A stretch of DNA of 64,000 bases from positions 1-64,000 of the forward strand of contig CAJUIX010000003.1 in the NCBI GenBank assembly GCA_910586665.1, written 5' to 3'. The position numbers and the translations under genes are program-made. Below are positions 42,761 to 51,885 of the stretch, in pieces. The notes under the pieces were generated by a model. That model did not search any database, was not told the origin of the DNA, and saw only the letters and a program-made list of their open reading frames with translations. This stretch comes from an uncultured Duncaniella sp. (GTDB taxonomy: Bacteria > Bacteroidota > Bacteroidia > Bacteroidales > Muribaculaceae). Numbering within the stretch: position 1 is the stretch's first letter; every line of letters begins with the position of its first letter.

Positions 42761-43381
42761 ATGTTTCGCGGACTGCTTATCGGCATCCTTGTGTCGGCTC
42801 CTATGGGACCGATAGGAATGTTGTGTATACAGCGCACTCTCAACCGCGGGCGGTGGCCTGCGTTTTTCACGGGTGTTGGCGCGGGTCTTAGCGATTTGAT
42901 CTACTGTCTGCTGACGGGGCTGGGGCTTTCGTTTGTGACCGATTTCATCGAGTCGAACCAAAGTCTGCTCCAGATTATAGGATCGGTGGTGCTAATCGTG
43001 TATGCCGCCTACCTCTTCATAGCCAATCCTTCGCGCGCGCTGCATCCGGCGACCATGCAGCCCAACAGTTATTGGAAGGATTTCGGGACTGGCTTCCTGT
43101 TCACGTTCTCCAATCCGCTGATACTCTTCTTCATCATAGGTCTGTTTGCCCGCTTCAGCTTCCTCGCGCCGGAGTTCAAGGCCTATCACTATGTGGCGGG
43201 CTATATTGCGATTTTTCTCGGCGCGGTGCTGTGGTGGTTCGGGGTGACGTATTTTGTCAACAAGGTGCGCCGCCATTTCAACATCCGTTCCATGTGGCTG
43301 CTCAACCGCATACTTGCAAGTATCATCCTGATTATGGGTGCTATAGGCTTTGTCACCGGCATCAGAGATTTCTTTTTCTAA
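42761..43381 (+). CDS. LysE/RhtB family exporter
   Basis: The 206-residue inner-membrane protein has six hydrophobic segments and the family start SAPMGPIGMLCIQRTLNRG with G-P-x-G motif, then GVGAGLSDLIYCL and FTFSNPLILFFI. LysE-type proteins export amino acids or similar solutes; the substrate is unknown. Start at 42761, close to its own promoter; the frame upstream includes the promoter itself. Confidence 0.85.
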   Translation: MFRGLLIGILVSAPMGPIGMLCIQRTLNRGRWPAFFTGVGAGLSDLIYCLLTGLGLSFVTDFIESNQSLLQIIGSVVLIVYAAYLFIANPSRALHPATMQPNSYWKDFGTGFLFTFSNPLILFFIIGLFARFSFLAPEFKAYHYVAGYIAIFLGAVLWWFGVTYFVNKVRRHFNIRSMWLLNRILASIILIMGAIGFVTGIRDFFF

Positions 43382-43414
43382 GCGTATATTCTTTATTTCC
43401 CCCTCGCTCAAATT

Positions 43415-44095
43415 ATGGAAAAAACACTCCACATACCCTTTATTGCGGATCTCGACTTCCTGAATACGGATGCTATATTCAACCGCCTCGAGTCGTCGGG
43501 CGTGCGCCACAATATCGGCGAGCTTAATTGGAAGGATGAGTTTCCCTATCATCCTCTCACGACTTTCACCATAGCCCATTCGGCCAAGTATATCTATGTT
43601 AATTTCTTCGTGCGCTGCAACTATCTGCGCGCGGTGAACTTCGAGAACAATTCGCCGGTGGACGAGGACTCGTGTGTGGCATTTTTTGTGCAGCCGGAGG
43701 GGTCGGAGGAGTATTGGAACTTCGAGTTTAACTGCATAGGCACTGTCAAGGCGGCGCGCAGGACCGACCGTGACAATCCTACGGCTCTGACTGACAGCGA
43801 GATTTCGACCATATCGGTGCTTCCGTCGTGCGGGCGACGCCCGTTTCGCGAAATCGAGGGGCTGTTTACATGGGACATCCTTGCCGCTATCCCGCTCGAG
43901 CTTATCGGCATCAGGTGTGACGATGAGCAGCCGATGGAGCTGAGGGGTAATTTCTATAAGTGTGCCTCGGGGACGTCGCAGCCCCACTTCCTCAGCTGGG
44001 CGCCTGTCAGGTCGGAGCATCCCGATTTCCACAGACCGGAGTTTTTTGGAAAAATTGTAATGGACTGTGGGCAGAGTGGTAAAGAGGGATGGTAA
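43415..44095 (+). CDS. CBM9-like carbohydrate-binding protein
   Basis: The 226-residue protein lacks a signal peptide and has the beta-sandwich pattern of Bacteroidetes CBM9-like proteins (YIYVNFFVRCNYLRAV, DEDSCVAFFVQP, YWNFEFNCIGTV, and the ending FLSWAPV...HPDFHRPEFFG). These cytosolic proteins of unclear role are often called carbohydrate-binding family 9-like. It follows the LysE-like gene after 33 bp and is probably co-transcribed. Confidence 0.75.
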   Translation: MEKTLHIPFIADLDFLNTDAIFNRLESSGVRHNIGELNWKDEFPYHPLTTFTIAHSAKYIYVNFFVRCNYLRAVNFENNSPVDEDSCVAFFVQPEGSEEYWNFEFNCIGTVKAARRTDRDNPTALTDSEISTISVLPSCGRRPFREIEGLFTWDILAAIPLELIGIRCDDEQPMELRGNFYKCASGTSQPHFLSWAPVRSEHPDFHRPEFFGKIVMDCGQSGKEGW

Positions 44096-44170
44096 TTCGT
44101 GATTAAGTAATAATCTTAATCATATAAATTATATGAAGTATTGAATTAATTCTTAATTTTGCAACGGAAT

Positions 44171-44217
44171 CCCCCGAGTGTCCCTGTCTTCGGACAAACC
44201 TCGGGGTTTAGTCTTTT
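44171..44217 (+). terminator. Terminator after the CBM9-like gene
   Basis: ccccgag and ctcgggg close a stem with an inner tgtcc/ggaca helix, followed by a T-rich tail (gtcttttt). TAATTTTG just before it (44154-44161) would allow a very short RNA to start here, but no -33 element supports this. Confidence 0.6.
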
Positions 44218-44276
44218 TAGGGGGCGGACAAATAAAGGTAGGTTGTTATGTATTTTCAGTTGCTATTGTATTCGAT

Positions 44277-44305
44277 AGGGCATACACGGCGCGCCGCGTC
44301 CCAAC
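44277..44305. repeat. Single arm of the GTAGGGACGC repeat family
   Basis: agggcatacacggcgcgccgcgtcccaac is a lone, diverged copy of the arm seen in 28311-28420 and 54297-54325. The rest of 44306-44362 is AT-rich with nothing recognisable. Confidence 0.6.
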
Positions 44306-44362
44306 ATTTGTCTTATTATAATGACTTTTTGTTTGGAATGTGTGTATTTTTCTGACGAATAT

Positions 44363-44404
44363 TTTGAATTTTCGCGACAAAGGTGTAACTTTGTCGCGAA
44401 AATT
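44363..44404 (+). promoter_or_regulatory. gdhA promoter overlaid by a 16-bp perfect palindrome
   Basis: TTTG (44363-44366), a 19-bp spacer and TAACTTTG (44386-44393) form a consensus promoter. Arms aattttcgcgacaaag (44367-44382) and ctttgtcgcgaaaatt (44389-44404) are perfectly complementary and cover the whole spacer, the -7 box and the start. A dimeric regulator bound here would block RNA polymerase. The leader to gdhA is about 115 nt. Confidence 0.75.
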
Positions 44405-44515
44405 TGATTTTTACTTTCAAAGTGTAGCAAAAACAGCACTTTTTTTGACATAAATCAAAAGAACAAATTATAGAATCAGAATAAAACAGTATTATTTTTA
44501 TAATTTTCCAAAGGT

Positions 44516-45853
44516 ATGAATGCAGTAGCAGTAATTGACGAACTGAAGCGTCGTTTCCCGAATGAACCTGAGTATATCCAGGCAGTGGAGGAAGTGTTGA
44601 CCACTATCGAAGATGTCTATAATGAGAATCCCGAATTTGACCGATATAATCTTATCGAGCGTCTCTGCATCCCCGATAGAATCTTCGCTTTCCGTGTATC
44701 GTGGGTTGACGATAAGGGCAAGGTGCATAACAACATGGGCTACCGCGTTCAGCACAACAATGCCATCGGTCCGTACAAAGGTGGTATCCGTTTCCACTCG
44801 TCGGTGAATCTCTCAATCCTGAAGTTCCTCGCCTTCGAGCAGACTTTCAAGAACTCGCTCACCACTCTCGCTATGGGTGGCGCCAAGGGAGGCAGCGACT
44901 TCTCGCCCCGCGGCAAGAGCGATATGGAGGTGATGCGCTTCTGCCAGGCCTTCATCCAGGAGCTTTGGCGCCAGATTGGTCCCGACACTGATGTGCCCGC
45001 AGGTGACATAGGCGTGGGTGGCCGCGAGGTCGGCTATATGTTTGGTGAGTATAAGAAGATGGCTCGCGAGTTCACCGGCACATTCACCGGCAAGGGTATC
45101 GAGTTCGGCGGCTCGCTCATCCGTCCCGAGGCTACGGGCTACGGCAACGTCTACTTCCTTCTCGAGATGCTGAAGACCCGCGGTCTTGACATAGAGGGTA
45201 AGCGCGTGGCTATTTCCGGCTCAGGCAACGTTGCTACCTACACCGCACAGAAGCTTCTCCAGCTCGGTGCAAAGGTGGTGTCGATGAGTGACAGCGACGG
45301 TTCAATCTATGTGCCCGACGGCATCACGAGCGAGCAACTTGACTATATCTTCAAGCTGAAGAATATCTACCGCGGCCGTATCCGTGAGTTTGCTGAGGAG
45401 TATGGCTGCCAGTATTTCGAGGGAGAGCGTCCCTGGCACCATGTGGCCTGCGACATCGCCATGCCCTCTGCGACACAGAATGAAATCGACGGCGACGATG
45501 CCCGCGCACTCATAGCCAACGGCTGTATCGCGGTGAGCGAGGGTGCCAACATGCCTTCGACTCCCGAGGCTATCCGCGAGTTCCTCAAGGCCCATATCCT
45601 CTATGCTCCGGGTAAGGCTGCCAATGCGGGCGGTGTGTCTGTGTCGGGTCTTGAAATGGCACAGAATTCTCAGAAGCTCTCATGGAGTGCCGAGGAGGTC
45701 GACAGGAAGCTGAAGGAAATCATGTCGGAAATCCACAAGCAGTGTGTGAAGTACGGCACCGAGAGCGACGGCTATATCAACTATGTCAAGGGCGCCAACG
45801 TGGCCGGCTTCATGAAGGTGGCCCGGGCAATGATGGCACAAGGTATTCTGTAA
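44516..45853 (+). CDS. gdhA: NADP-type glutamate dehydrogenase
   Basis: The 445-residue hexameric-type enzyme makes glutamate from 2-oxoglutarate and ammonia. It has GPYKGGIRFHSSVNLS, the catalytic-lysine segment MGGAKGGSDF, PAGDIGVGGREVGY and the Rossmann SGSGNVATY. Asp in SMSDSDGS after the beta-strand is typical of hexameric NADP-linked enzymes, though cofactor choice is not certain. Its promoter carries the palindrome at 44367-44404. Confidence 0.95.
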   Translation: MNAVAVIDELKRRFPNEPEYIQAVEEVLTTIEDVYNENPEFDRYNLIERLCIPDRIFAFRVSWVDDKGKVHNNMGYRVQHNNAIGPYKGGIRFHSSVNLSILKFLAFEQTFKNSLTTLAMGGAKGGSDFSPRGKSDMEVMRFCQAFIQELWRQIGPDTDVPAGDIGVGGREVGYMFGEYKKMAREFTGTFTGKGIEFGGSLIRPEATGYGNVYFLLEMLKTRGLDIEGKRVAISGSGNVATYTAQKLLQLGAKVVSMSDSDGSIYVPDGITSEQLDYIFKLKNIYRGRIREFAEEYGCQYFEGERPWHHVACDIAMPSATQNEIDGDDARALIANGCIAVSEGANMPSTPEAIREFLKAHILYAPGKAANAGGVSVSGLEMAQNSQKLSWSAEEVDRKLKEIMSEIHKQCVKYGTESDGYINYVKGANVAGFMKVARAMMAQGIL

Positions 45854-45943
45854 GAGATATTAGATTGTTAGTATATAATTCGACCCTTACACACAATATA
45901 ACCATATAACCATTTCATTACATTAACGCTTTGATACAATTGG

Positions 45944-45986
45944 AATCTCCCGCCGCGGTCGAAAAACCGCAGCGGGAGATTTTTTC
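45944..45986 (+). terminator. Terminator after gdhA
   Basis: aatctcccgc.gcggt and accgc.gcgggagatt form a strong hairpin followed by TTTTTTCTTTT. Confidence 0.85.
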
Positions 45987-46126
45987 TTTTATTCACCTTG
46001 TTTGCCCTTGGCTTTTGCATTGAGGGATTTTTACGAGATACCTGTCGGTTTCCCTCTTGGCGAACCTGTAAGAATTTTTTACAGGTTGCTGATTAATTTT
46101 ATCGGGGAGTGTCTTTTATTTGAAGC

Positions 46127-47518
46127 TTAGAGCTCGTGGACGTAGATTTGGGCGTTTTCGTATTTGGTGACGCGGACGCGGGCTCCTGCATGGATGAAGC
46201 CGCGGGTGGCAACGGCGTCGAGCACCTCGCCGTTGATCTCGACCTTTCCGGCGGGACGCATGTCGGTGACGGCGGCGCCGTCAAGGCCGATGTAGTGGGA
46301 TGGTGACATGTCGACCCCGACGTAGCCGTCCTTGACTTGCTGTGTGAGCATCAGTTCGGTGTGGCGGCGCACCCATTTGGGACCGTGGGAGGAGGTGAGG
46401 TACCATATGGCTATCACGGCGAGCAGTATGCCCGCGAGGAATATGACCATAGAGCTCCAGAGTGCGTCGGCATTGAGGTGGGTGAGCGAGAAGGTGTAGT
46501 GCTCGACCAGTCCGAGGATGACGGCGGCGCAGATGCAGGAGATACCGGCTATGCCTGTGATGCCGAAGCCGGGGACGACGAAAATTTCAAGCACGACGAG
46601 CATGATGCCGAGGACGAAGAGGAGTATGATCCATGAGCTTGCGATGCCCGTGATGTAGAGCGGGAGGAAGTAGAGCACGGCGGCTATTATTGACGCAGCG
46701 GAGGGGAAGCCAACACCGGGGGAGTGCAGCTCCATGTAGATGCCTCCGACGATAATCATAATAAGCACGGCCTGGACGGCAGGATTGGTGAGGAAGCCTA
46801 TGAGGTGGTCGACCCAGTCGGGCTTGTATTCCTCGATAGTATATGAGCCGTCGGCATATCCGAGACGGTCGAGCACCTCGCTCACCGATTCGGCCTTGCT
46901 GTCGGCGTAGTGCCACCTGACAGCCTCGTCGGCAGTGAAGGTGAGCACGCGGGTGGAGTCGATGAGCCCGGGCACCTCCACGCGCGAGTCGACCATAGCC
47001 TCGGCTATGAGCGGGTCGCGGCGCCAGCGCTCGTTGCCGAGGGAGTCAGTGTACTTGCCGTGACGCTCGGCCGTGGCGCGCATCATGGCTCGCATGTAGG
47101 ACTGGTATTTGTCGGGCATGGCCGCGCCGTCGACACCGTTGACCACCGTCACGGCGCCCATTGATGCGCCGCCCCGCATGTAGACGGAGTCACAGGCGAG
47201 GGCTATGAGCGCCCCGGCTGATGCGGCATTGTTGTCGACGAAGGCCACGACGGGGCCGGGGTGGTTGAGGAGGGCGGTGCGTATGGAGTCAGCGTGGACC
47301 ACGGAACCACCGTAGGTGTTTAGGTGGACGAGGAGGAGGTCGCTGTCGAGGCGTCGGGCCTCGTTGAGAGCCTGGCGCGTGTAGTGCCAGGTGTTCGAGC
47401 CGATTTCATCGTCGAGGCGCAGCATGTAGACCGAGCGGGTCTCGTCGGCGCGCACGCCCTGGCCCATTCCGAGAATCGTGAGGATGAGAAATGCGAAAAT
47501 GATTCTGCTAACTGACAT
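46127..47518 (-). CDS. NfeD-type membrane protein with ClpP-like serine protease domain
   Basis: The 463-residue product has a signal peptide (cut near GVRA-DET), a ClpP/SppA-like domain (about 30-225, with HLNTYGGSV, the nucleophile-type segment NNAASAGALIALA and GGASMGAVT), four to five membrane helices (about 250-385) and a C-terminal OB-fold NfeD domain (about 395-463, GKVEINGEVLDA). This is the long NfeD form that works with stomatin-like proteins in membrane quality control. No stomatin gene is seen here. I start at 47518, where the signal peptide begins. It is the last gene of the GT4-flippase-NfeD run. Confidence 0.88.
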   Translation of the reverse strand: MSVSRIIFAFLILTILGMGQGVRADETRSVYMLRLDDEIGSNTWHYTRQALNEARRLDSDLLLVHLNTYGGSVVHADSIRTALLNHPGPVVAFVDNNAASAGALIALACDSVYMRGGASMGAVTVVNGVDGAAMPDKYQSYMRAMMRATAERHGKYTDSLGNERWRRDPLIAEAMVDSRVEVPGLIDSTRVLTFTADEAVRWHYADSKAESVSEVLDRLGYADGSYTIEEYKPDWVDHLIGFLTNPAVQAVLIMIIVGGIYMELHSPGVGFPSAASIIAAVLYFLPLYITGIASSWIILLFVLGIMLVVLEIFVVPGFGITGIAGISCICAAVILGLVEHYTFSLTHLNADALWSSMVIFLAGILLAVIAIWYLTSSHGPKWVRRHTELMLTQQVKDGYVGVDMSPSHYIGLDGAAVTDMRPAGKVEINGEVLDAVATRGFIHAGARVRVTKYENAQIYVHEL

Positions 47519-47540
47519 GGTTTGATATGTGTTATGAGGA

Positions 47541-48614
47541 TTACTTGTTGTTTTTCCGTCTGAAGCCCTGCTGTATCCAGCCGGGCATGATGCAGGCTCC
47601 GGCGATGAGGTAGACATAGTAGCTGATGATTCGCCAAAAGAGGGCGATGACGAGGGCCATGCCGGCGCTGTGGATGAGGTCGCCGTAGTATGTGGTGAAG
47701 AGCCACTCGCTGATGCCGGCGCTGCCTGGGGTGGGACTGATCATGAGGCATATCCACACGACGAACTGCCGCGCGAAGACTATCAGCTGGTCAGCCGAGG
47801 GGACGAAGCCGAGGAAGAGGGCGTTGACGACGAGATAGCGCGACGACCATGAGAGGGCCGTGGCCCCAAAGGTCTCTATCCACCACCTTATCGGGCGTTT
47901 TTTCAGCTCCTTGCCGGTGATTTCCATGTTTTGGCCGAGGGTGTCGACGTCGGAGGCCCACCGCCGGAGGAATTTGAAGTGAAACAGCCAGTTAAGGAAG
48001 CGGTGGATGGCGTGAGGCCTGACAATGATGCCGAGGAAGAGGATTGTCGTCCAAATAAATATGACCGCGTAGACCCCCCAGAAGACCGACTGGAGACCGA
48101 CGGTGAAATTTCCGTGGCCGAAATCGAAAAGTTCGTGGTATGGGACGGCGAGCATGACAATCGGGAGGGATACCACGAAGAACAGCTCGTCGAGAAAGAG
48201 GGTGGTCATCATCAGCGTGGTGGCGCGCCCGAGCTCGATGCCCTCGCGGTTGAGATAGATCATGCCGAAGGCGCTCCCTCCGACAGCGGATGGGGTGACG
48301 CAGGAGGTGAACTCGCACAGGAGGTCAATCTTGACGGCCTGGCGCCATGTGAGCTGCCTGTCGGTGAGCGCCCTGAAGCGCCAGCTCAGTCCGAAGTCGC
48401 GCCCTATCATGAAGAGCCATGCCAGGGCTATGCACAGGATGATGTGGGTGTCGAAGTGGATAGAGTCCCACACGGCACGGCTGAACTCGCGCTTGAACAT
48501 CCAGGCCACGACGGCGAGACCGATTGCCACGGGGAGGAAGATTTTCCATGCGAGGTTGAGAGTCTGGCGCCGGAGGGATTGGGGAGGCTTCTTAGTGTCT
48601 TGAGGAGTGTTCAT
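47541..48614 (-). CDS. Flippase-like (UPF0104 / LPG synthase TM domain) membrane protein
   Basis: The 357-residue inner-membrane protein has about eight hydrophobic segments and the family motifs FTSCVTPSAVGGSAFGMIYL and SPTPGSAGISEW of the lysylphosphatidylglycerol synthase membrane domain. Members may flip lipid-linked sugars or lipids. It overlaps the end of the glycosyltransferase gene by 23 bp and precedes NfeD by 22 bp, which suggests that it moves the product of that glycosyltransferase; this is inference. Confidence 0.82.
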   Translation of the reverse strand: MNTPQDTKKPPQSLRRQTLNLAWKIFLPVAIGLAVVAWMFKREFSRAVWDSIHFDTHIILCIALAWLFMIGRDFGLSWRFRALTDRQLTWRQAVKIDLLCEFTSCVTPSAVGGSAFGMIYLNREGIELGRATTLMMTTLFLDELFFVVSLPIVMLAVPYHELFDFGHGNFTVGLQSVFWGVYAVIFIWTTILFLGIIVRPHAIHRFLNWLFHFKFLRRWASDVDTLGQNMEITGKELKKRPIRWWIETFGATALSWSSRYLVVNALFLGFVPSADQLIVFARQFVVWICLMISPTPGSAGISEWLFTTYYGDLIHSAGMALVIALFWRIISYYVYLIAGACIMPGWIQQGFRRKNNK

Positions 48615-49782
48615 GGCGGTCGATTATTAGGTCGTAGCGGTTGATAACCTCATCCATGACGTCCTGCCATGAACGTGCGAGGGTCTGTCGAGCGCCGGTG
48701 CCGGCTTCGACGAGGAGGCGCGGGGAGGCGGCGATGTGCCTTATAGCTTCGGCGTAGGCCTCGGGTGTCCGGCGGGTGAGGAAGCCGTTTTTGCCGTCGC
48801 TGACAAGCTCGGCGGCTGTCGAGCCTTCGAGAAGGATGGCGGGGGTGTGCATCGCAGCGGCCTCGCGGACGACGAGGGGGGCGTTGTCGTAGAACGAGGG
48901 GAAGAGGAAGAGGCTCGAGCCGGCGTAGAAGCGACGGAGGCGCTCGCGGTCACTGATGACTTCGTGGAAGGTCACGCGGTCGCCCAGTCCGAGGCCGCCG
49001 ACGAGCTGCTTCATGTCGTCGAGGGCGTAGCCGGTGCCGATGAAGTTCATCCTGAACCTGAGATTGCCGAGCAGGGGAAGGGAACGGATGATTATGTCTA
49101 TACCTTTTTCGAGTATGTGCTGGCCGACGAAGAGGAGCCCGATTTCGCCCTCCTCAAGGCCGATGATGCGGCGCGACTCACGCTTATAGGCCTCGATGTC
49201 CTCGATGCCGTCGCAGAAATCGTTGCCGTTGTCGACCACCTGCACCTTACCCTTGTAGCCATACTCGCGCAGAGTCTCTTCGACGGCGGCCTGGGGAATC
49301 CATACCTCCGTGGCGGAGTTGTAGAATTCGAGCAGGCGCTTCATCTGGTACTTTACCATGAACGGCGGAAGCGAGCGCTCGAGGTCGGTGCGGTATTTTG
49401 AGTGGAAGGTGGCCACGAGGGGGAGATTCTGCTTGCGGGCTGTGTAGACTGCAAGTCTTCCCGAAGAGAAGGGGCAGTGGGCGTGGATAATCTTGAAGGG
49501 GGTCTGCCTGAGGTGGCGCCAGATGAAGGGGTCGAAGCGCGGGTAGCCGTAGCGGTAGGGGTGGCGGTTGTAGATGGGGAGGGAGAAGTAGCGGAAGAGC
49601 TTGATGCTGTCGATTCCTGTGAAGCGCGGGGCCCAGGGGGTGACCACGCAGACGTCGCGCCCTGCCTTTGAGAGCCAGTTGCAATAATTTTCCACGGTGA
49701 GAGTCACGCCGTCGAGCACCGGCGGGAAACTGTCGTTGAATAATCCGTAGTAGTATGTAGTGGATTCGCGGGCAGATTTCAT
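48592..49782 (-). CDS. GT4 family glycosyltransferase
   Basis: The 396-residue GT-B enzyme has an N-terminal acceptor domain (FNDSFPPVLDGVTLTVENY, IIHAHCPF, ATFHSKYRTDL) and a C-terminal nucleotide-sugar domain (LLFVGQHILEKGIDIIIRS, LFLFPSFYDNAPLVVREAAA with the E-x7-E pattern). The N-terminus is like that of alpha-mannosyl or glucosyl transferases acting on lipids. Its neighbour is a flippase-like protein, so a glycolipid product is likely. TATCTTTG lies upstream (49825-49832, minus strand). Confidence 0.88.
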   Translation of the reverse strand: MKSARESTTYYYGLFNDSFPPVLDGVTLTVENYCNWLSKAGRDVCVVTPWAPRFTGIDSIKLFRYFSLPIYNRHPYRYGYPRFDPFIWRHLRQTPFKIIHAHCPFSSGRLAVYTARKQNLPLVATFHSKYRTDLERSLPPFMVKYQMKRLLEFYNSATEVWIPQAAVEETLREYGYKGKVQVVDNGNDFCDGIEDIEAYKRESRRIIGLEEGEIGLLFVGQHILEKGIDIIIRSLPLLGNLRFRMNFIGTGYALDDMKQLVGGLGLGDRVTFHEVISDRERLRRFYAGSSLFLFPSFYDNAPLVVREAAAMHTPAILLEGSTAAELVSDGKNGFLTRRTPEAYAEAIRHIAASPRLLVEAGTGARQTLARSWQDVMDEVINRYDLIIDRHEHSSRH

Positions 49783-49866
49783 AAATAGTTGTTTGTCCGA
49801 ATGTCCAAATCAGGCTGTGATATACAAAGATAACGCATAAAAAGGAATTTAGCCCATTTGTCAGCG

Positions 49867-50826
49867 TTAAAATTTTTTGCGGATGATTTTTTGCGAGGCT
49901 GTAAGCTCGATTCTGTCCACAGGAATGATTGCTTTGGGTGCCTTGGCCGGCCCGGTTGCCTCCCGGATTCTATCTATTAGATTCTCAGGGAGACTGCGGC
50001 AGTCGGTGACCAAGACAGCCTTCTCGCCCCAGCGCCGGGATGGGCGCGAGGTGATGTAGAACAGTGTGCCGGGGGGCATCAGGGGTGCAATCTGCTTCTC
50101 GATTTCCTCGGGGCAGATTTTCAGTCCTGCTGAGTTGATGACATTGTCGAAGCGACCCTGCCAGCGGAAGTGGCGGGAGTCGGAGAGCTCCACGATGTCG
50201 TTTGTGACGAGGCGTCCGAATGAAAGCTCCTTGCTGCTGATGACGAGGCACCCCCTCTTATCTGTCGAAAAACTGAAGGATGGGAGGGCGGTGAACTCTT
50301 TCTCGCCGAGTCTGCGCAGAGCCACATGGCTACAGGTCTCGGTCATGCCGTAGGTGGCGTAGGCTCTCAGGTCGCGCTCTAAAATCCTCTCCTCGTCGCG
50401 GGCGGGGAGCGGGGCGCCCCCGATGATGACGGTCTTTATATGCGAGGTGTCGGCCATTGACAGCAGGGAATCAATCTGGGAGGGGACCACGGGGAGGAGA
50501 TCGATGTCGCGGGGACAGCCCGAAGCCAAGTGGAACAGACGGTTAGACGGCTCCTCGACCGTGAGCGAGCATCCGGCCTCGAGTGCGCGCACAATCTGCA
50601 TTTTTCCGGCGATGTATGAGGGGGAGAGTGGAAGATAGAGGTGCGAGGCGGCGGTGATGTCGAAGAATTTTATAGTCGCCCTTGCCGAGGCGCGCATGTC
50701 GCTTTTCAGCAGATGCAGCTCCTTGGGGATGCCTGTCGAGCCGGAGGTGTGGGCCATGACGTAGGGGAGCGGGGAGTCCCACTCGTCGATGAAGGCGCGG
50801 GCAGCCTCTGTCAGATTAAGTTCCAT
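49867..50826 (-). CDS. menE: o-Succinylbenzoate-CoA ligase, short form
   Basis: The 319-residue AMP-forming ligase activates o-succinylbenzoate with CoA in menaquinone synthesis. The ATP-binding AHTSGSTGIPKEL lies at residues 25-37, YGMTETCSH near 154, and RFDNVINSAGLKI near 230, ending with the catalytic Lys in SQKIIRKKF. It lacks most of the N-terminal part found in longer MenE proteins, which seems usual in Bacteroidetes. It overlaps menC by 16 bp. Confidence 0.88.
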   Translation of the reverse strand: MELNLTEAARAFIDEWDSPLPYVMAHTSGSTGIPKELHLLKSDMRASARATIKFFDITAASHLYLPLSPSYIAGKMQIVRALEAGCSLTVEEPSNRLFHLASGCPRDIDLLPVVPSQIDSLLSMADTSHIKTVIIGGAPLPARDEERILERDLRAYATYGMTETCSHVALRRLGEKEFTALPSFSFSTDKRGCLVISSKELSFGRLVTNDIVELSDSRHFRWQGRFDNVINSAGLKICPEEIEKQIAPLMPPGTLFYITSRPSRRWGEKAVLVTDCRSLPENLIDRIREATGPAKAPKAIIPVDRIELTASQKIIRKKF

Positions 50827-51869
50827 TGCAGATTCGGGATTTCCCAGGCCTCGGAGCCGGCGTAGGTCAGTCGGTCGCCCGTCAGGCGGAGCGGGGAGGG
50901 GATGTTGTTGTCATAGAGCTGCCCTGTGCCGAGTCCCTGGGGCATGGTCGGATTGAGCGTTGCCACCCATTGGGCTATGGCGTTGAGGCCTATGTTTGAT
51001 TCGAGCGCCGAGGTGGCCCACCAGCCGCAGTCTCTCTCCGCGGCGAGCCTTATCCACTCCTCGGAGGCCTCCATGCCCCCTGTGAGTGTGGGTTTGAGGA
51101 TGATGTAGGCCGGACGGATACTGTCGAGCATACGGATTTTCTCCTCAGTGGTGTTGAGGCCAATCAGCTCCTCGTCGAGGGCGATAGGGATAGGTGAGGT
51201 CGAGCATAGACGGTGCATCTCTTCCCACTGTCCGGCTCGTATGGGCTGCTCGATTGAGTGGATGTCGAAGTCCGAGAGCCGTTTCAGCCTTTCGAGTGCC
51301 TCGGAGGGTCGGAAGGCACCGTTGGCGTCGAGCCTGAGCTGCACATGCGGGGCCTCGCGGCGGACGAAGTCGAGCAGTGAAAGCTCTTCGTCGAAGTCGA
51401 TGCCCCCGATTTTGATTTTCACACATGTGAATCCGGCCTCCAGTTTCTCGGCGATGCGGCGGCACATGAGTTCGCGGTCACCCATCCAGACGAGGCCGTT
51501 GATGACGATAGAGCTTTCACCGCGCGTCCAGGCCGACGCGCGGATTGTGCGGCGGCAGCCGCCGGCGAAGTCAGCCGCAGCTGTTTCAACAGCGAAGCGC
51601 AGCGAGGGGTAGTCAGCGAGGAGAGAGGGGGCGGCGGCATAGCGCCCGATGTCGCGGCAGACTTCCGAGAGCCTGTCCTCGTAGTCGGGGCGGTCGTCGC
51701 AGCTCAGGCCGCGGAAGAGGGCGGCCTCGCCGATGCCGAATGTGGCGGGAGCGCCGGCGTCGTATATCTTTATAAAATAGGTGTCCTTATGCCTCATCCG
51801 CTCGCGCGAGGTTATTGCCGTGAAGCGGAAATCAAGGCGGTATTTGCACCAAGCAGCTTTGAGTGACAT
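50811..51869 (-). CDS. menC: o-Succinylbenzoate synthase
   Basis: The 352-residue enolase-superfamily enzyme dehydrates SHCHC to o-succinylbenzoate. The general-base motif FTCVKIKIGGI (KxK), metal ligands QLRLDANGAF, SIEQPI and ALDEEL, and ILKPTLTGGM with the second Lys are all in place. I start at 51869, where the enolase-type N-terminus begins, 16 bp after menB; the frame remains open upstream inside menB. Confidence 0.9.
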   Translation of the reverse strand: MSLKAAWCKYRLDFRFTAITSRERMRHKDTYFIKIYDAGAPATFGIGEAALFRGLSCDDRPDYEDRLSEVCRDIGRYAAAPSLLADYPSLRFAVETAAADFAGGCRRTIRASAWTRGESSIVINGLVWMGDRELMCRRIAEKLEAGFTCVKIKIGGIDFDEELSLLDFVRREAPHVQLRLDANGAFRPSEALERLKRLSDFDIHSIEQPIRAGQWEEMHRLCSTSPIPIALDEELIGLNTTEEKIRMLDSIRPAYIILKPTLTGGMEASEEWIRLAAERDCGWWATSALESNIGLNAIAQWVATLNPTMPQGLGTGQLYDNNIPSPLRLTGDRLTYAGSEAWEIPNLQWNLI

Positions 51870-51885
51870 TTTTTTATTCGGATGC

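Noticed and set aside
44150..44217. Possible small RNA gene between TAATTTTG and the terminator
   Set aside because: No -33 element at the right distance and the hairpin is better explained as terminator of the CBM9-like gene.
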